Assembly (NCBI GenBank): GCA_017483765.1
Contig: JAFUVE010000038.1
Location: 1 to 64,000, forward strand
Length of the DNA stretch: 64,000 nucleotides
Origin: Bacteroidaceae bacterium
GTDB lineage: Bacteria; Bacteroidota; Bacteroidia; Bacteroidales; Bacteroidaceae
Reading direction: 5' to 3'
This document shows positions 51,744-61,013 of this stretch, one piece after another. How positions within the stretch are numbered: position 1 is the first letter of the stretch; every line of letters begins with the position of its first letter. A program made the position numbers and the translations under genes. Under the pieces are notes generated by a model, which saw only the letters and a list, made by a program, of their open reading frames with translations, ran no database searches and was not told where the DNA came from.

Positions 51744-53990
51744 ATGAGAGAATTTTACAAAAAACTGTTTACGTTTGTCATATTTCTTCTGTTATCTTCA
51801 TTTCATGCAAGAGCTTATGATTGTGTTGTTGACGGAATTTACTATAATCTTCATAGTGACTCCTATTATGAACAATATTTAGGTTCCGATGGAGTATTAA
51901 GGGGGAGAAATGTGAAATCTTTATGGGCAGAAGTTGTTTCTGGTAATTATTCTGGCTATGTCACTATTCCTGATAGTATTATTTATAATGAGGATGTCTA
52001 TCTTGTGAAAAGTATACATGATAGTGCGTTCTTTGCTTGTACTGATTTATATTCCATTGATATTTCCGATAATGTCACAAGCATTGGTCAAAGCGCTTTT
52101 CGGGGGTGTACAAGTCTGTCTACTGTCACAATTCCTAAAAATGTTCCCTTTATAAATCGATATCTTTTTGAAGGATGTTCAAGTTTGTCTTCTGTAAATA
52201 TACCAAATGGTGTTGTTTGGATTTATGATTGTGCTTTTGAGAATTGTTCTGCTTTGTCGTCTGTCATAATTCCTGCAAGTGTCAATCACATAGGATGTGC
52301 ATTTAAAAATTGTTCTGCTTTAACTTCCATTTCTATTCCTGATGGTGTTTTAACAATAGGTCCTGAAACTTTTAGAGGTTGTGTGAGTCTTGCTTCTATT
52401 GATATTCCTGGAAGTATTCAAAATATAGATAGTAGGGCCTTCCAAGAATGTTCATCCTTGATGGCTGTCACTATTCCAGATGGAATAATAAGAATAAGTG
52501 AATATACATTTTTCAAATGTTCCAGTTTGACTTCCGTCATGATTCCAGATGGAGTGACAATGATTGACGAAGCAGCTTTCAGCAAATGCGAAAGCCTTAC
52601 TTCTATTGTGATTCCAGGCACAGTGAAAACGATTGGTCGGGGCGCATTCAGCGTTTGTTCCAATCTAAGTGACGTCCAGATTTCAAATGGTGTGGAAAAC
52701 TTGGAATATGGTGCTTTTAATAAATGCTACAGCCTTTCGTCTCTTGTCATCCCTAATAGCGTGAAGAGCATCGGGGAATATGCTTTCAACGGTTGCAGAT
52801 GTTCAATTATCTGCCTTAATGAAACACCGCCTTCAGCAGAAAACTCTTCATTCAATTACAATATGACTGCTTATGTGCCTGCTTCTGCAATTGAATCTTA
52901 CCGAAATGCAGACGGTTGGAAAGAGATGGAGATAAAGGAGGTTACTGCGGAAATGATAGGAGCACCGGAAATGAATGTTACGGCTACGGCTGGACCTTCA
53001 CATCTGTTTGTGACTGGCGGATATGGCAACACTAGCATAACGGTAACAGAGTTTGGTTTTGAAGGTTATGTACCGTTTGAGGATGAGATTGAGGTTTACG
53101 GACTCGACCCGGAGACAGAATATGCTTTTACTTTCTATATTGACACAAAAGAGGCTGGACGGATAAAAAAAGAATGTACGTTCAGAACAAGTGAGCTGAC
53201 AATAAACACAACAGATCCGAAGGTCGTGAGTGTTGAAAATGGCCGCAGTAATGTGATTGTGTCAGTTCAGACCAATTTGGACGACAATGAAAAAAACGTT
53301 GGGTTTGAATGGCGCAGGGAAGACGCCCCCGAGGCCCTTCGTTGGAATAGTTCCAAAATTCCTCTTTATGACGGCATGATGGAGGGATATATCCGTAATG
53401 TGCAGGCTGATAAATTTTGGTGGGTACGCCCATATTATCAGTCTGACTCTGGCAATTATTACTATGGTGAACAAGTTATGTGGGATGCAAACGATATATC
53501 CTATTGTGAGCCAGTAGTTCACACATCGAAGAAAGTGAAAATATCAAAGAACATCGCCACGGTTGAGGGCTATGCGCTCAGTGGAACAGAAAATATCTCT
53601 TCCCAAGGTATGAAATATTGGAAAGCGACGAAAGAAGGCGGTGAAGCCAGTGAAAAGCAGAGAGACGATGCCGCAGAGGTGAAGGCTTCGGGATACAGCG
53701 AGGTGATGACGGTGGATATAAAAGGTTTGGAATATGATGCCACCTACAATTACGTGGCATTCGTGATGACAGCCGACGGCAAAACCTACTATGGTGAGAC
53801 ACGTGTGTTCACCACAGAGCCAAGTCCTGCGGATGTGAACGTTGACGGCATTGTGGACATCAGTGACATTGTGGCGGTGATAAACCATATCGCCGGAACC
53901 AACGACTATAGGCGTGCGGATGTCAATGCGGATGGGTTGGTTGACATATCCGACATTGTGGCGATTATCAATGCTATAGCGTCTATGTGA
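51744..53990 (+). CDS. BspA-type leucine-rich repeat protein with Fn3-like and dockerin domains
   Basis: 748 residues from the ATG at 51744, which begins a clean signal peptide (MREFYKKLFTFVIFLLL); an ATG 51 bases earlier is less likely. About a dozen LRR_5 repeats (about 75-390) of SVxIPDGVxxIxxxAFxxC type, then two fibronectin III-like modules (about 405-690), then a two-repeat dockerin (DVNVDGIVDISDIV and DVNADGLVDISDIV) at the very end. Same general plan as the 34645 protein at the other side of the cluster, so the two frame it. Probably cell-surface binding. Confidence 0.85.
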   Translation: MREFYKKLFTFVIFLLLSSFHARAYDCVVDGIYYNLHSDSYYEQYLGSDGVLRGRNVKSLWAEVVSGNYSGYVTIPDSIIYNEDVYLVKSIHDSAFFACTDLYSIDISDNVTSIGQSAFRGCTSLSTVTIPKNVPFINRYLFEGCSSLSSVNIPNGVVWIYDCAFENCSALSSVIIPASVNHIGCAFKNCSALTSISIPDGVLTIGPETFRGCVSLASIDIPGSIQNIDSRAFQECSSLMAVTIPDGIIRISEYTFFKCSSLTSVMIPDGVTMIDEAAFSKCESLTSIVIPGTVKTIGRGAFSVCSNLSDVQISNGVENLEYGAFNKCYSLSSLVIPNSVKSIGEYAFNGCRCSIICLNETPPSAENSSFNYNMTAYVPASAIESYRNADGWKEMEIKEVTAEMIGAPEMNVTATAGPSHLFVTGGYGNTSITVTEFGFEGYVPFEDEIEVYGLDPETEYAFTFYIDTKEAGRIKKECTFRTSELTINTTDPKVVSVENGRSNVIVSVQTNLDDNEKNVGFEWRREDAPEALRWNSSKIPLYDGMMEGYIRNVQADKFWWVRPYYQSDSGNYYYGEQVMWDANDISYCEPVVHTSKKVKISKNIATVEGYALSGTENISSQGMKYWKATKEGGEASEKQRDDAAEVKASGYSEVMTVDIKGLEYDATYNYVAFVMTADGKTYYGETRVFTTEPSPADVNVDGIVDISDIVAVINHIAGTNDYRRADVNADGLVDISDIVAIINAIASM

Positions 53991-54054
53991 ACAACTAGTT
54001 AGAACATGGTGTGTTCTAACATTATTAAGACAATAACTTAAAAAACTCAATCAA

Positions 54055-54525
54055 ATGAAAAAAATGTTTCTTTTGTTATTGATGAACTTAATTGTGTCAT
54101 CAATGAGTGCTCAGAGCACTGTTCATGTTTTCGCACATTCACTCAGTAATGTGGAAGTGAAGATGATGAAAAATGGTGAGTATGTGTTTGATATGAGAGG
54201 TGAGTTGAGAAAAACGTTGAAACCCACCAGTAGTGTGAAATATCCTCTTTACACTTATTCTCCTGCTTACAGGAAATGCACATTTAAGGAAGATGGTAAA
54301 GTTCTGTTGTCTATAGACGTGGAACACACAAACTGTACAACGGGAGATGTCACACATTATGCAGATGAGATTCAGTTAAATCTCTCTCCCGGATCAACGC
54401 ATTATGTGTATCTTACCAACAAAGGGCTTTTCAATCTCCAGTTAAAGGAAATTACGGAGAAGGAGGCAAACAAACTATTGAAAGACAAGAAGATGGTTGT
54501 GCTTGACGAATACGTGGAGCCATAA
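54055..54525 (+). CDS. Small secreted protein, unknown
   Basis: 156 residues. Signal peptide MKKMFLLLLMNLIVSSMSAQ; the rest is a beta-rich domain with two Cys and a charged helix at the end (EITEKEANKLLKDKK). No family recognised. It lies between the large leucine-rich repeat gene and the MORN gene, 48 bases before the latter. Confidence 0.65.
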   Translation: MKKMFLLLLMNLIVSSMSAQSTVHVFAHSLSNVEVKMMKNGEYVFDMRGELRKTLKPTSSVKYPLYTYSPAYRKCTFKEDGKVLLSIDVEHTNCTTGDVTHYADEIQLNLSPGSTHYVYLTNKGLFNLQLKEITEKEANKLLKDKKMVVLDEYVEP

Positions 54526-54572
54526 GGATTATACGTCAATCATCATGATGAACAATAAAAACATGGACAGAT

Positions 54573-55652
54573 ATGGCAGATAAAACGAAAACGCTCGCTT
54601 TGCTGTTTCTTTCAATGTTGATACTCTCCACGCTCTCAGCCCAAAATTTTGATTTCCGTACTTTGTTTGCCAATGCCATGCAGACACACAACGAAAAAGT
54701 GGGTAAGGCACTGTTCAAGGGGCAGATATTGAAAGGAAAACGTAATGGGATGGGGATAATGGCGTATAAAAACGGCGATTATTACATTGGTGACTTCTGC
54801 CGCGATAAAATCACCGGCTTTGGGATGTTTCTTTCTGATGTTGGAAGGATTGATAAGTGCGACGGATGTTATGTGTATGTGGGCAACTGGAAAGACGGTA
54901 AGAAATCCGGCATGGGACGTTGCTACGATAACCAAGGTCAGCTGATTTATTCAGGACGGTTCAGCGATGACGCTCCGTCGGAACAATATCCGACAGCGGA
55001 TGTTGATAATTCCAAATCGTTTACTGTGTCGATAAGCGAAAAAAAGAATTGCTACGTGGGAGAGACGGAAGGAGGTGTGTTGAACGGCTATGGTGTGTTT
55101 GTATTCAACGACGGTAACATCTGGATAACCCAAATGAAGGATGACAGTCAGACCGGTGTCGGTTTGCTGGTATATGCGAATGGTGAGTGGGCAACGGTAA
55201 ATTATAAGAACGATGAACTTACAATCATCAGTACATCAGAATATTACAGAACAGTGGATGATAAACGTAAGGCGATAACAAGAGCGGCAATCAAGGGTGC
55301 TCTCACGGAATTCTCACATGCAGTCAATACTGCTTCTACTTTGGTAAGAGGAGGTACTGATATTTCTAGTGACAGACAAGATGTTGCCGAAGTTGACGAG
55401 AATGACGTGTCATCGGTGGGCGCTGGTTCGTCATCCAAAAAGCGTTGTTCTGAATGTGGGGGTACCGGAAAATGCTCTGGGTCACATGGATGCCGTGGCA
55501 CAAGGAACTGCTACTGGTGTCAAGGTGATGGCTTTACAAAGATAGTGGCAGGTGAAAAAGTGAAATGCGCCAAGTGTGGTGGTACCGGTAGTTGTCAGTA
55601 TTGCCATGCAACGGGTAAATGCAGGAAATGTAATGGCACAGGTGTTCTCTGA
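54573..55652 (+). CDS. Secreted MORN-repeat protein with DnaJ-like zinc tail
   Basis: 359 residues. Signal peptide (to about LSAQ, residue 24). MORN repeats from about 45 to 230 (GQILKGKRNGMGIMAYKNGD, GNWKDGKKSGMGRCYDNQG, GEWATVNYKNDE). A Ser/Ala linker follows, then a cysteine-rich end of about 70 residues with at least four CxxCxGxG units (CSECGGTG, CYWCQGDG, CAKCGGTG, CRKCNGTG), as in the DnaJ zinc domain. MORN plus zinc fusion is unusual for a secreted protein. Last gene of the cluster; its stop lies two bases from the stop of a convergent, truncated ATPase gene. Confidence 0.8.
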   Translation: MADKTKTLALLFLSMLILSTLSAQNFDFRTLFANAMQTHNEKVGKALFKGQILKGKRNGMGIMAYKNGDYYIGDFCRDKITGFGMFLSDVGRIDKCDGCYVYVGNWKDGKKSGMGRCYDNQGQLIYSGRFSDDAPSEQYPTADVDNSKSFTVSISEKKNCYVGETEGGVLNGYGVFVFNDGNIWITQMKDDSQTGVGLLVYANGEWATVNYKNDELTIISTSEYYRTVDDKRKAITRAAIKGALTEFSHAVNTASTLVRGGTDISSDRQDVAEVDENDVSSVGAGSSSKKRCSECGGTGKCSGSHGCRGTRNCYWCQGDGFTKIVAGEKVKCAKCGGTGSCQYCHATGKCRKCNGTGVL

Positions 55653-55654
55653 CT

Positions 55655-55795
55655 TCAATCATATTCTTCTACAATGGTGGACTTGCCTACTCGTCGGGCA
55701 CCTTTGACCAGAAGTGCCGTTTTTCCGTCACGCTCCTGCTTCCATTGGCGCATACGGTCATAAATCTTTCGCTTGAAAATTATTATATCGGGCAT
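55655..55795 (-). pseudogene. Truncated AAA ATPase gene (5' fragment)
   Basis: 46 codons from the ATG at 55793-55795: an N-terminal helix MRQWKQERDGKTALLV, then a P-loop KGARRVGKSTIVEEY and a stop. This is the start of a DUF4143-type AAA ATPase, normally about 400 residues; the rest is missing. The break falls 2 bases from the end of the MORN gene, so the arrival of the cluster, or a deletion, probably removed the remainder. Three 33-bp-spaced direct repeats stand upstream of its start. Confidence 0.75.
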
Positions 55796-55831
55796 CTTTT
55801 ACCAGTGTTTTGGATGAAAATTAAGTAAAAA

Positions 55832-55917
55832 TTCCAGAATCCCCAAATTTAATTAGGTAAAATGTTCCAGAATCCCCAAATTTTTATATCTAGATAGTTC
55901 CAAAATCCCCAAATTTT
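55832..55917 (-). repeat. Three direct repeats with exact 33-bp period
   Basis: TTCCAGAATCCCCAAATTT (plus strand) begins at 55832, 55865 and 55898 (third copy with AA for GA). The spacing of 33 is about three helical turns. They lie 37-120 bases upstream of the truncated ATPase start and may have been its operators. Confidence 0.85.
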
Positions 55918-56258
55918 CATCAAAAGAAGGGTACTTCAGGAATATGTGTGGAAGAAGATCCTATATCATAGTTTGACCGTGCTTCGCCGGTCAGATGTGC
56001 GGGCGAGACGCCCACTATCCCAGCCGATGTCCTGTCGGAATGAAAAAAGGGACAGCAGATGACAATAAAATTAATCACCACACGAAATCCTGAATAACCA
56101 AAAGAAGTACTGCTTGCTTTCAGTAGACTGTACTGCTTGCTTTCAGAGCGAGTTTTGTTTGCAAAGATATGTTTTTCTTGTGAATTGGACAAGGTAAGGG
56201 TTGTTTTTTGCCGAAATTCTCAATGGTCAAGAGCTTGAAAATGCCGAAATCCTCATTG
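55918..56258. other. Intergenic region with degenerate dispersed element
   Basis: No gene. Around 55990-56040 it contains GCGGGCGAGACGCCCAC and CCCAGCCGATGTCC, shared in part with 28555-28622. A short direct repeat GTACTGCTTGCTTTCAG occurs twice near 56105-56143. Confidence 0.55.
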
Positions 56259-56263
56259 AAAAA

Positions 56264-56287
56264 AGCCCTGCCGGGAATGGCAGGGCT
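56264..56287 (-). terminator. Terminator after the CE12 gene
   Basis: 9-bp stem AGCCCTGCC / GGCAGGGCT with a 6-base loop; on the minus strand it is followed by six T. Confidence 0.85.
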
Positions 56288-56318
56288 ATTGTGTGATGAA
56301 GATTTCGCTTTATTTTGT

Positions 56319-57656
56319 TTAGTTTCCGTCTGGCTTTACGGCATCGGTGAAAGGTCCTTTCACCCAGTGGAACTGCTCGAAGCTGTCGGGCTGGGCGGGA
56401 TTGAACGGCTGGAAGGACGGCTTGATATGAGAGACGATGGGCAGGTTGAGATCCTTGATTCCCATGACCACCATCTTGGAGATTTCGTATGCGCCGTAGG
56501 GGTTGAAGTGGGTGTTGTCCTCGAAAGCTTTCATCTGTCCCGGGTAGGTGTGAGCCGGATAGTGGACGAGTGAGCGCTTGGAGTTCTCCACGCCGAGCGT
56601 CTCGAAGAACGTGCGTGTCATGTCGTGCAGTTCGATGACCGGCACCCCTTCCCGTTTTGCCACGGCACGCATGGCGTCGGGGTAGTCGCCGTGAGTCTCG
56701 CGTATGCGGGCGTTGTTGTCGAAATTGCGTCGCTGTGTCGGGGTGACGAAAACGATGGTGGCTTTCTTAGCGCGGGCCTCGTCGATGAAGATCTTGAGGT
56801 TGCGCGAGAAGTCGTACCATGCACCGGAACCAGGCTGCTTGGCTTTCTGGTCGTTATGCCCGAACTCCACGAAGATGTAGTCGCCCTCCTTTGCGAGTGA
56901 CAGGATTTTCTTGAGGCGGTTCTGCGCGATGAAGCTGCCGGCTGACTCTCCGCTCTCGGCATAGTTTGCCACAGCAGCCTGGTCGTCGAGCCAGTTGGTG
57001 AAGATCTGCCCCCAGCTGGTCCATGGTTCGCAGTCCTGGTCCACGACGGTGGAGTTTCCACAGAGGAAGAGGGTGGGGATGTCGGTGCTTGCCGGCTCGA
57101 TCTTGATGGACGAGCATGCAGGCTGCTCACCGGTCACTTCGATGGTGAGTTTGTCGTCCCAGTTGAGCTTCGACTTCTCGCGGTCTTTGATTTTCACGCG
57201 GTCCACCACTTTCGTCTCGCCGTTCTTGTCTGTGTCCCAGATGTCGGTGTTGCGCTTGTTGACGATGAAAGATACGGTCTTGTACTCGCCTTTCTTCGTC
57301 TGCAGGTCCTCCACGAAGAGTCTGCGTGACTCGGCGCGTACGACGGTGTTGCCGGCCTGCTTCTTGTTGCCGAGCGTGACAGTCACTTTATAGTTGCCGT
57401 CTGGTACGTTGACCGACAGGAAGAAAGGAACTGTGGCAGAAGTGCCTCTATCCTCTTTCTTGAATTTCGAGTCGATGAGTGTGGACTCCTTGAGGATTTT
57501 GACAAAGTCGAATCCGTAGCCTTTTTCCTTGGTGTAGATGTCGTTGGCCGTAAGGGCCTGTGCTTCCTTCTCGCGGCCGTCGAGTGAGAAGTTGTAGGTC
57601 TGCGCCTGGGCAGAGAGAGCTACGGCTGCGATAAGAGTTGTCAGCAGTGGTTTCAT
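56319..57656 (-). CDS. Rhamnogalacturonan acetylesterase (CE12-like)
   Basis: 445 residues, secreted (signal peptide to AQAQT, about 20). The N-terminal beta domain (about 20-190) is followed by an SGNH hydrolase domain: nucleophile S202 in CGNSTV, GHND at 266-269, and a C-terminal dyad in NTHFNPYGA. This order is that of rhamnogalacturonan acetylesterases, which remove acetyl groups from the pectin backbone RG-I so that lyases and hydrolases can act. Genes 57769 and 62036 encode further pectin side-chain and end-product enzymes on the same strand. Confidence 0.85.
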   Translation of the reverse strand: MKPLLTTLIAAVALSAQAQTYNFSLDGREKEAQALTANDIYTKEKGYGFDFVKILKESTLIDSKFKKEDRGTSATVPFFLSVNVPDGNYKVTVTLGNKKQAGNTVVRAESRRLFVEDLQTKKGEYKTVSFIVNKRNTDIWDTDKNGETKVVDRVKIKDREKSKLNWDDKLTIEVTGEQPACSSIKIEPASTDIPTLFLCGNSTVVDQDCEPWTSWGQIFTNWLDDQAAVANYAESGESAGSFIAQNRLKKILSLAKEGDYIFVEFGHNDQKAKQPGSGAWYDFSRNLKIFIDEARAKKATIVFVTPTQRRNFDNNARIRETHGDYPDAMRAVAKREGVPVIELHDMTRTFFETLGVENSKRSLVHYPAHTYPGQMKAFEDNTHFNPYGAYEISKMVVMGIKDLNLPIVSHIKPSFQPFNPAQPDSFEQFHWVKGPFTDAVKPDGN

Positions 57657-57768
57657 TGTGTTTAGTTTAGAGTTGTTTAGAGTTGTTTATAGTTGAGGAC
57701 GGGGCAGACTGGTCTGACGGGTCGGACAGGTCTGACAAGTCTGAGAAATTCTTGGCTTGAATCGAAAC

Positions 57769-60700
57769 TTATTTGAGTTTAGGCTTGAGCTCGTCGGGTG
57801 AGTCTTTTGTGAACATATCGATCTTCGGAGCCGTCTTGTTGAAGAGGTTGGAGATGGCTTGCTGGCTGATGCTCATCCTTGGCTGGAACTGGTCGGAGTT
57901 CATGTAGTTGAGGATGGACGCACGCATCTGGCGGGCCGCGATTCGGCGGTCGAGATCGGTGGTGATGTCCATAGTGGTCATCATCAATTTTCCGTTGAGC
58001 ACGTTGGCCTCGAAGAGCATGCCGATTTTCCGGGAGAGGAACCAAGTGTCGATGCTCTGTACGATGGGCTGGAAGCTGTCGGGGAATTCATCGAACTGCA
58101 TGACCGGCGTCTTGTCGGTGAGCTCCCACCACTGCAGGTCGGAGTAGTAGTCGGTAGGGAAGTCGGCGAGTGCCGGGTGTGTGTTGTCGATGTACAGTCC
58201 TGTGGTATGCGGCGGCCTCATCTTGAACCATGACGTGTTCCAGAAGACAGGAAGAAACTGCTGAACGATGTCGTTGCCGTATTTCACGTTTTTGCCGGCG
58301 CAGATGAGGACTTTCCCTCCGTTCTGTAGTGTGGTTATTGCTTTTGCGTCGAGCTGGTCGGTGATGAGGATGCCGTTCTCAGCTGTCTCCACCTTTTGCG
58401 GGTATACCCAGAAGTCCCAGTGGTTCTCGATGTCCGTCCCCTTGATTTCCACGTTCAGCCTGAGGTGGGCCGGGGCAGTGATGTCGGAGAGCGGGATGTC
58501 GATATTGCCCACGGTCTGCACATCTCCCACGGGGAAGGACTTCTTCGCCACTGTTCCTTCTTTGATGTTCTCGTAGTCTGTCCGCTGGCCAACACTGGGG
58601 AATTGCTCTCCCGACAGAGTCTGCAGCGTGTATCTCACCTCCGCGTTGTCCAGCGCAGCCTCTCCGAACTGGTTGAGCAGGATTTCCGCCTTGAAGTGCT
58701 CGTCGTTGGCATAGGTGAATTTCGGGATGCGCGCCAGCAGCACGACGGGGGCGCAGAACTGCCTCCATTCGTCAGAGTCGATGTAGTCCTTCTGGTCGAA
58801 GAAGACGTCGGTGACACCCACGAGCGCCGATCCCTGTCCTGAGTAGTCGTTGAGTCCGAGCAGCTGGAACCCTGCATAGTCCGGCGTGCGCATCGTGCGC
58901 TCAATCTCATATTTATAGCACAGTGCCTGCAGTTTTCCGCTGGCGAGGAAGAACTTGCGTGCCATGGAGCCCATCTTGTGGTCGTTGAGGATGTCCTGGA
59001 ACACCTCGAAATTCCTGGCCTTGTTCACGCCCGTGTATTTCTTTGTCTCTTCGAAGTTGGGGAAGACGCACCATTGCCCGGTCTCATGGCTGACGTAGGG
59101 CTCATGAATGTCCGTCTCCATGTCCTTCGCTTTGTAGTGGGTGATCTTCTGCGTGTAGTCGTCCATGGCCTGTGGCGCGCGGCTTGCCCAGTCAAGTCCT
59201 CTCGCACCCGCCTTCACGTGGTACTGGCTCTTGGGCTGCCATGCCCATCCACCTCCGACGGAAGCCCCGGTATAGACACGTCGGCTGTCCGTCTGTTTCC
59301 AGTAGTCCACGAACTTGCTGACCCATTCCACCCAACGCCCGGCGGGCTCGTTTCCGCACGCCAGCATGCAGAAAGAAGGGTGGTTACCGTAGACTTTGCT
59401 GATTCGCTGTGTCTCTTCCATGAGGAAGGTGTCGATATCCTGTCCGTATCCCAGCTTCACGCCGTGGTTAGGCCAGCTGGGTCCCTCCGGCTGGATGTAG
59501 AATCCCGTCATGTCGGCTGCGAGGAACGCTGCCTCCGGGGGGCAGTAGGAGTGGAACCGCATGTGGTTGAGTCCATATCGTTTGCATGCCCTGAATACAT
59601 TCATCCACTCATCCACGCCCATCGGCGCGTAGCCTGTGAGGGGGAAGTCGCAGTTCTCCACGGTTCCGCGCAGCTGGGTCTCCCGTCCGTTAATGAAGAA
59701 CATCCGTCCTTTGATTTCAAACTTGCGCATACCGAACACCGTCTCGAAGGCATAGCTCTGCTTGAGCAGGCTGACGAACTGGTCGGACTGGAAGTCGAGC
59801 TTGTCCTTGAGCAGCGCCTTTGCGCTCTTGTCGGTTGCGTCCACAACGGTGGCGTAGAGGCGGTAGAGGTTGGGGTGGAACTCGTCCCACAGCTGCATGT
59901 TCTCGCCGAGGTTGAAGTCCGTCTCGATGGTTTTTCCTTCGTCTTCCTTCTCTAAGTTGACGGACTTCAAGGCCGTATGCACGTATTTTCCGTTGAAGCT
60001 TTTTGCGAGCAGCAGCAGCCGTGCTTTCTTGGTGATGGGGCCTTGCAGCGCCACTTTCACATGTGCCTGCTTGCTGTCCACGTCGGGGAACACCTGCACG
60101 TCGGCCACGCTGAGTGCCGGGATCTCCCTGAGTTCCATGCGCCCTACGATTCCGTTCCAGTCGCCCTGTGTCTGGTCGGTGACGGAGTGGGAGTCCTGGC
60201 CCACGCCAACGGTCTCGATGCGGTTGTCGATGCGGACAGCGATGGTGTTGTCGCCTTTCTTCAGAAACCGTGTCACGTCGAACTCATGAGGCACGCAGAG
60301 GCTGCGGTCGGTCCCCGCCTCCTGCCCGTTGACGAAGACGGTGGACTGGATGTGCGGCCGTTCAAGGTAGAGCACGTAGCGCTTCTTCTCCGTGTCGATT
60401 TTCGGCAGGCTGACAGTCTTGCGATACCATGCCGTGCCGGCGAAGTGCTTGTCGGGCGTGAGGAAGAAGGTGAGCTTCATGTTGCCTGGCTGGCGGTATT
60501 TCTTGAGGTATGGATTATAGAAATACGAGCTGTCGTAGAGTGAGCCGACCCACTTGGTGTCGACGGAGATGTCGTCTCCTTTGAGCCGTTGCGGCATGGA
60601 GGCGGGGAGTATGATGTTGTCGGCCAGTTTTCGGTTTTGCCAGTTTTCGGACTTACCGGTGTCGTTGCGATCGATTTCGAACTCCCAGGAGCCTGAGAGG

Positions 60701-60771
60701 TCGGTCACGTTCTGTGCTGTGCATAGGCAGGTTGCTGCGATGCAGAGTGCCAGGGAGAGGATTTTTTTCAT
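57769..60771 (-). CDS. Glycoside hydrolase family 2-like enzyme
   Basis: 1000 residues, secreted (MKKILSLALCIAATCLCTAQ). An N-terminal jelly-roll sugar-binding domain (about 25-220; AWYRKTVSLP, FVNGQEAG), an immunoglobulin-like domain, then a TIM barrel with NHMRFHSYCPPEAAF and ACGNEPAG, where E475 is the probable acid/base. The C-terminal third has a beta/alpha and a carbohydrate-binding part. Family 2 includes beta-galactosidases, mannosidases and glucuronidases; in this company a beta-galactosidase or glucuronidase on pectin side chains is likely, but specificity is not readable. The nucleophile was not assigned. A GGGAGTTAT microsatellite lies directly upstream. Confidence 0.82.
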   Translation of the reverse strand: MKKILSLALCIAATCLCTAQNVTDLSGSWEFEIDRNDTGKSENWQNRKLADNIILPASMPQRLKGDDISVDTKWVGSLYDSSYFYNPYLKKYRQPGNMKLTFFLTPDKHFAGTAWYRKTVSLPKIDTEKKRYVLYLERPHIQSTVFVNGQEAGTDRSLCVPHEFDVTRFLKKGDNTIAVRIDNRIETVGVGQDSHSVTDQTQGDWNGIVGRMELREIPALSVADVQVFPDVDSKQAHVKVALQGPITKKARLLLLAKSFNGKYVHTALKSVNLEKEDEGKTIETDFNLGENMQLWDEFHPNLYRLYATVVDATDKSAKALLKDKLDFQSDQFVSLLKQSYAFETVFGMRKFEIKGRMFFINGRETQLRGTVENCDFPLTGYAPMGVDEWMNVFRACKRYGLNHMRFHSYCPPEAAFLAADMTGFYIQPEGPSWPNHGVKLGYGQDIDTFLMEETQRISKVYGNHPSFCMLACGNEPAGRWVEWVSKFVDYWKQTDSRRVYTGASVGGGWAWQPKSQYHVKAGARGLDWASRAPQAMDDYTQKITHYKAKDMETDIHEPYVSHETGQWCVFPNFEETKKYTGVNKARNFEVFQDILNDHKMGSMARKFFLASGKLQALCYKYEIERTMRTPDYAGFQLLGLNDYSGQGSALVGVTDVFFDQKDYIDSDEWRQFCAPVVLLARIPKFTYANDEHFKAEILLNQFGEAALDNAEVRYTLQTLSGEQFPSVGQRTDYENIKEGTVAKKSFPVGDVQTVGNIDIPLSDITAPAHLRLNVEIKGTDIENHWDFWVYPQKVETAENGILITDQLDAKAITTLQNGGKVLICAGKNVKYGNDIVQQFLPVFWNTSWFKMRPPHTTGLYIDNTHPALADFPTDYYSDLQWWELTDKTPVMQFDEFPDSFQPIVQSIDTWFLSRKIGMLFEANVLNGKLMMTTMDITTDLDRRIAARQMRASILNYMNSDQFQPRMSISQQAISNLFNKTAPKIDMFTKDSPDELKPKLK

Positions 60772-61013
60772 GGGAGTTTATGGGAGTTAATGGGAGTTAA
60801 TGGGAGTTATGGGAATTTATGGGAATTATGGGAGTTATGGGAATTTATGGGCTCAATGGGTGAACCTGGTGCAAAGTTATGAAAATAAGGGGACAGTGCG
60901 TCAGCACAACTGTCCGATTATGTGGTTGATTGTTCGTATGACGGGTTTTCGGCGTGATATCAGGCAGCCGGAGGAGCAGGGAAGGGGCGTTTCGGGGTGT
61001 TATTCGCAAGGTG
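60772..61013. repeat. GGGAGTTAATG microsatellite and spacer
   Basis: Directly upstream of the GH2 start (60776-60855) there are about eight copies of ATGGGAGTTA / ATGGGAATTT-type units. No gene is present in the rest up to 61013. Confidence 0.7.

Noticed and set aside
34645..55652. Type VI secretion locus
   Set aside because: Kinase, phosphatase and FHA proteins occur, but no sheath, VgrG, Hcp, TssJLM or ClpV gene is seen.
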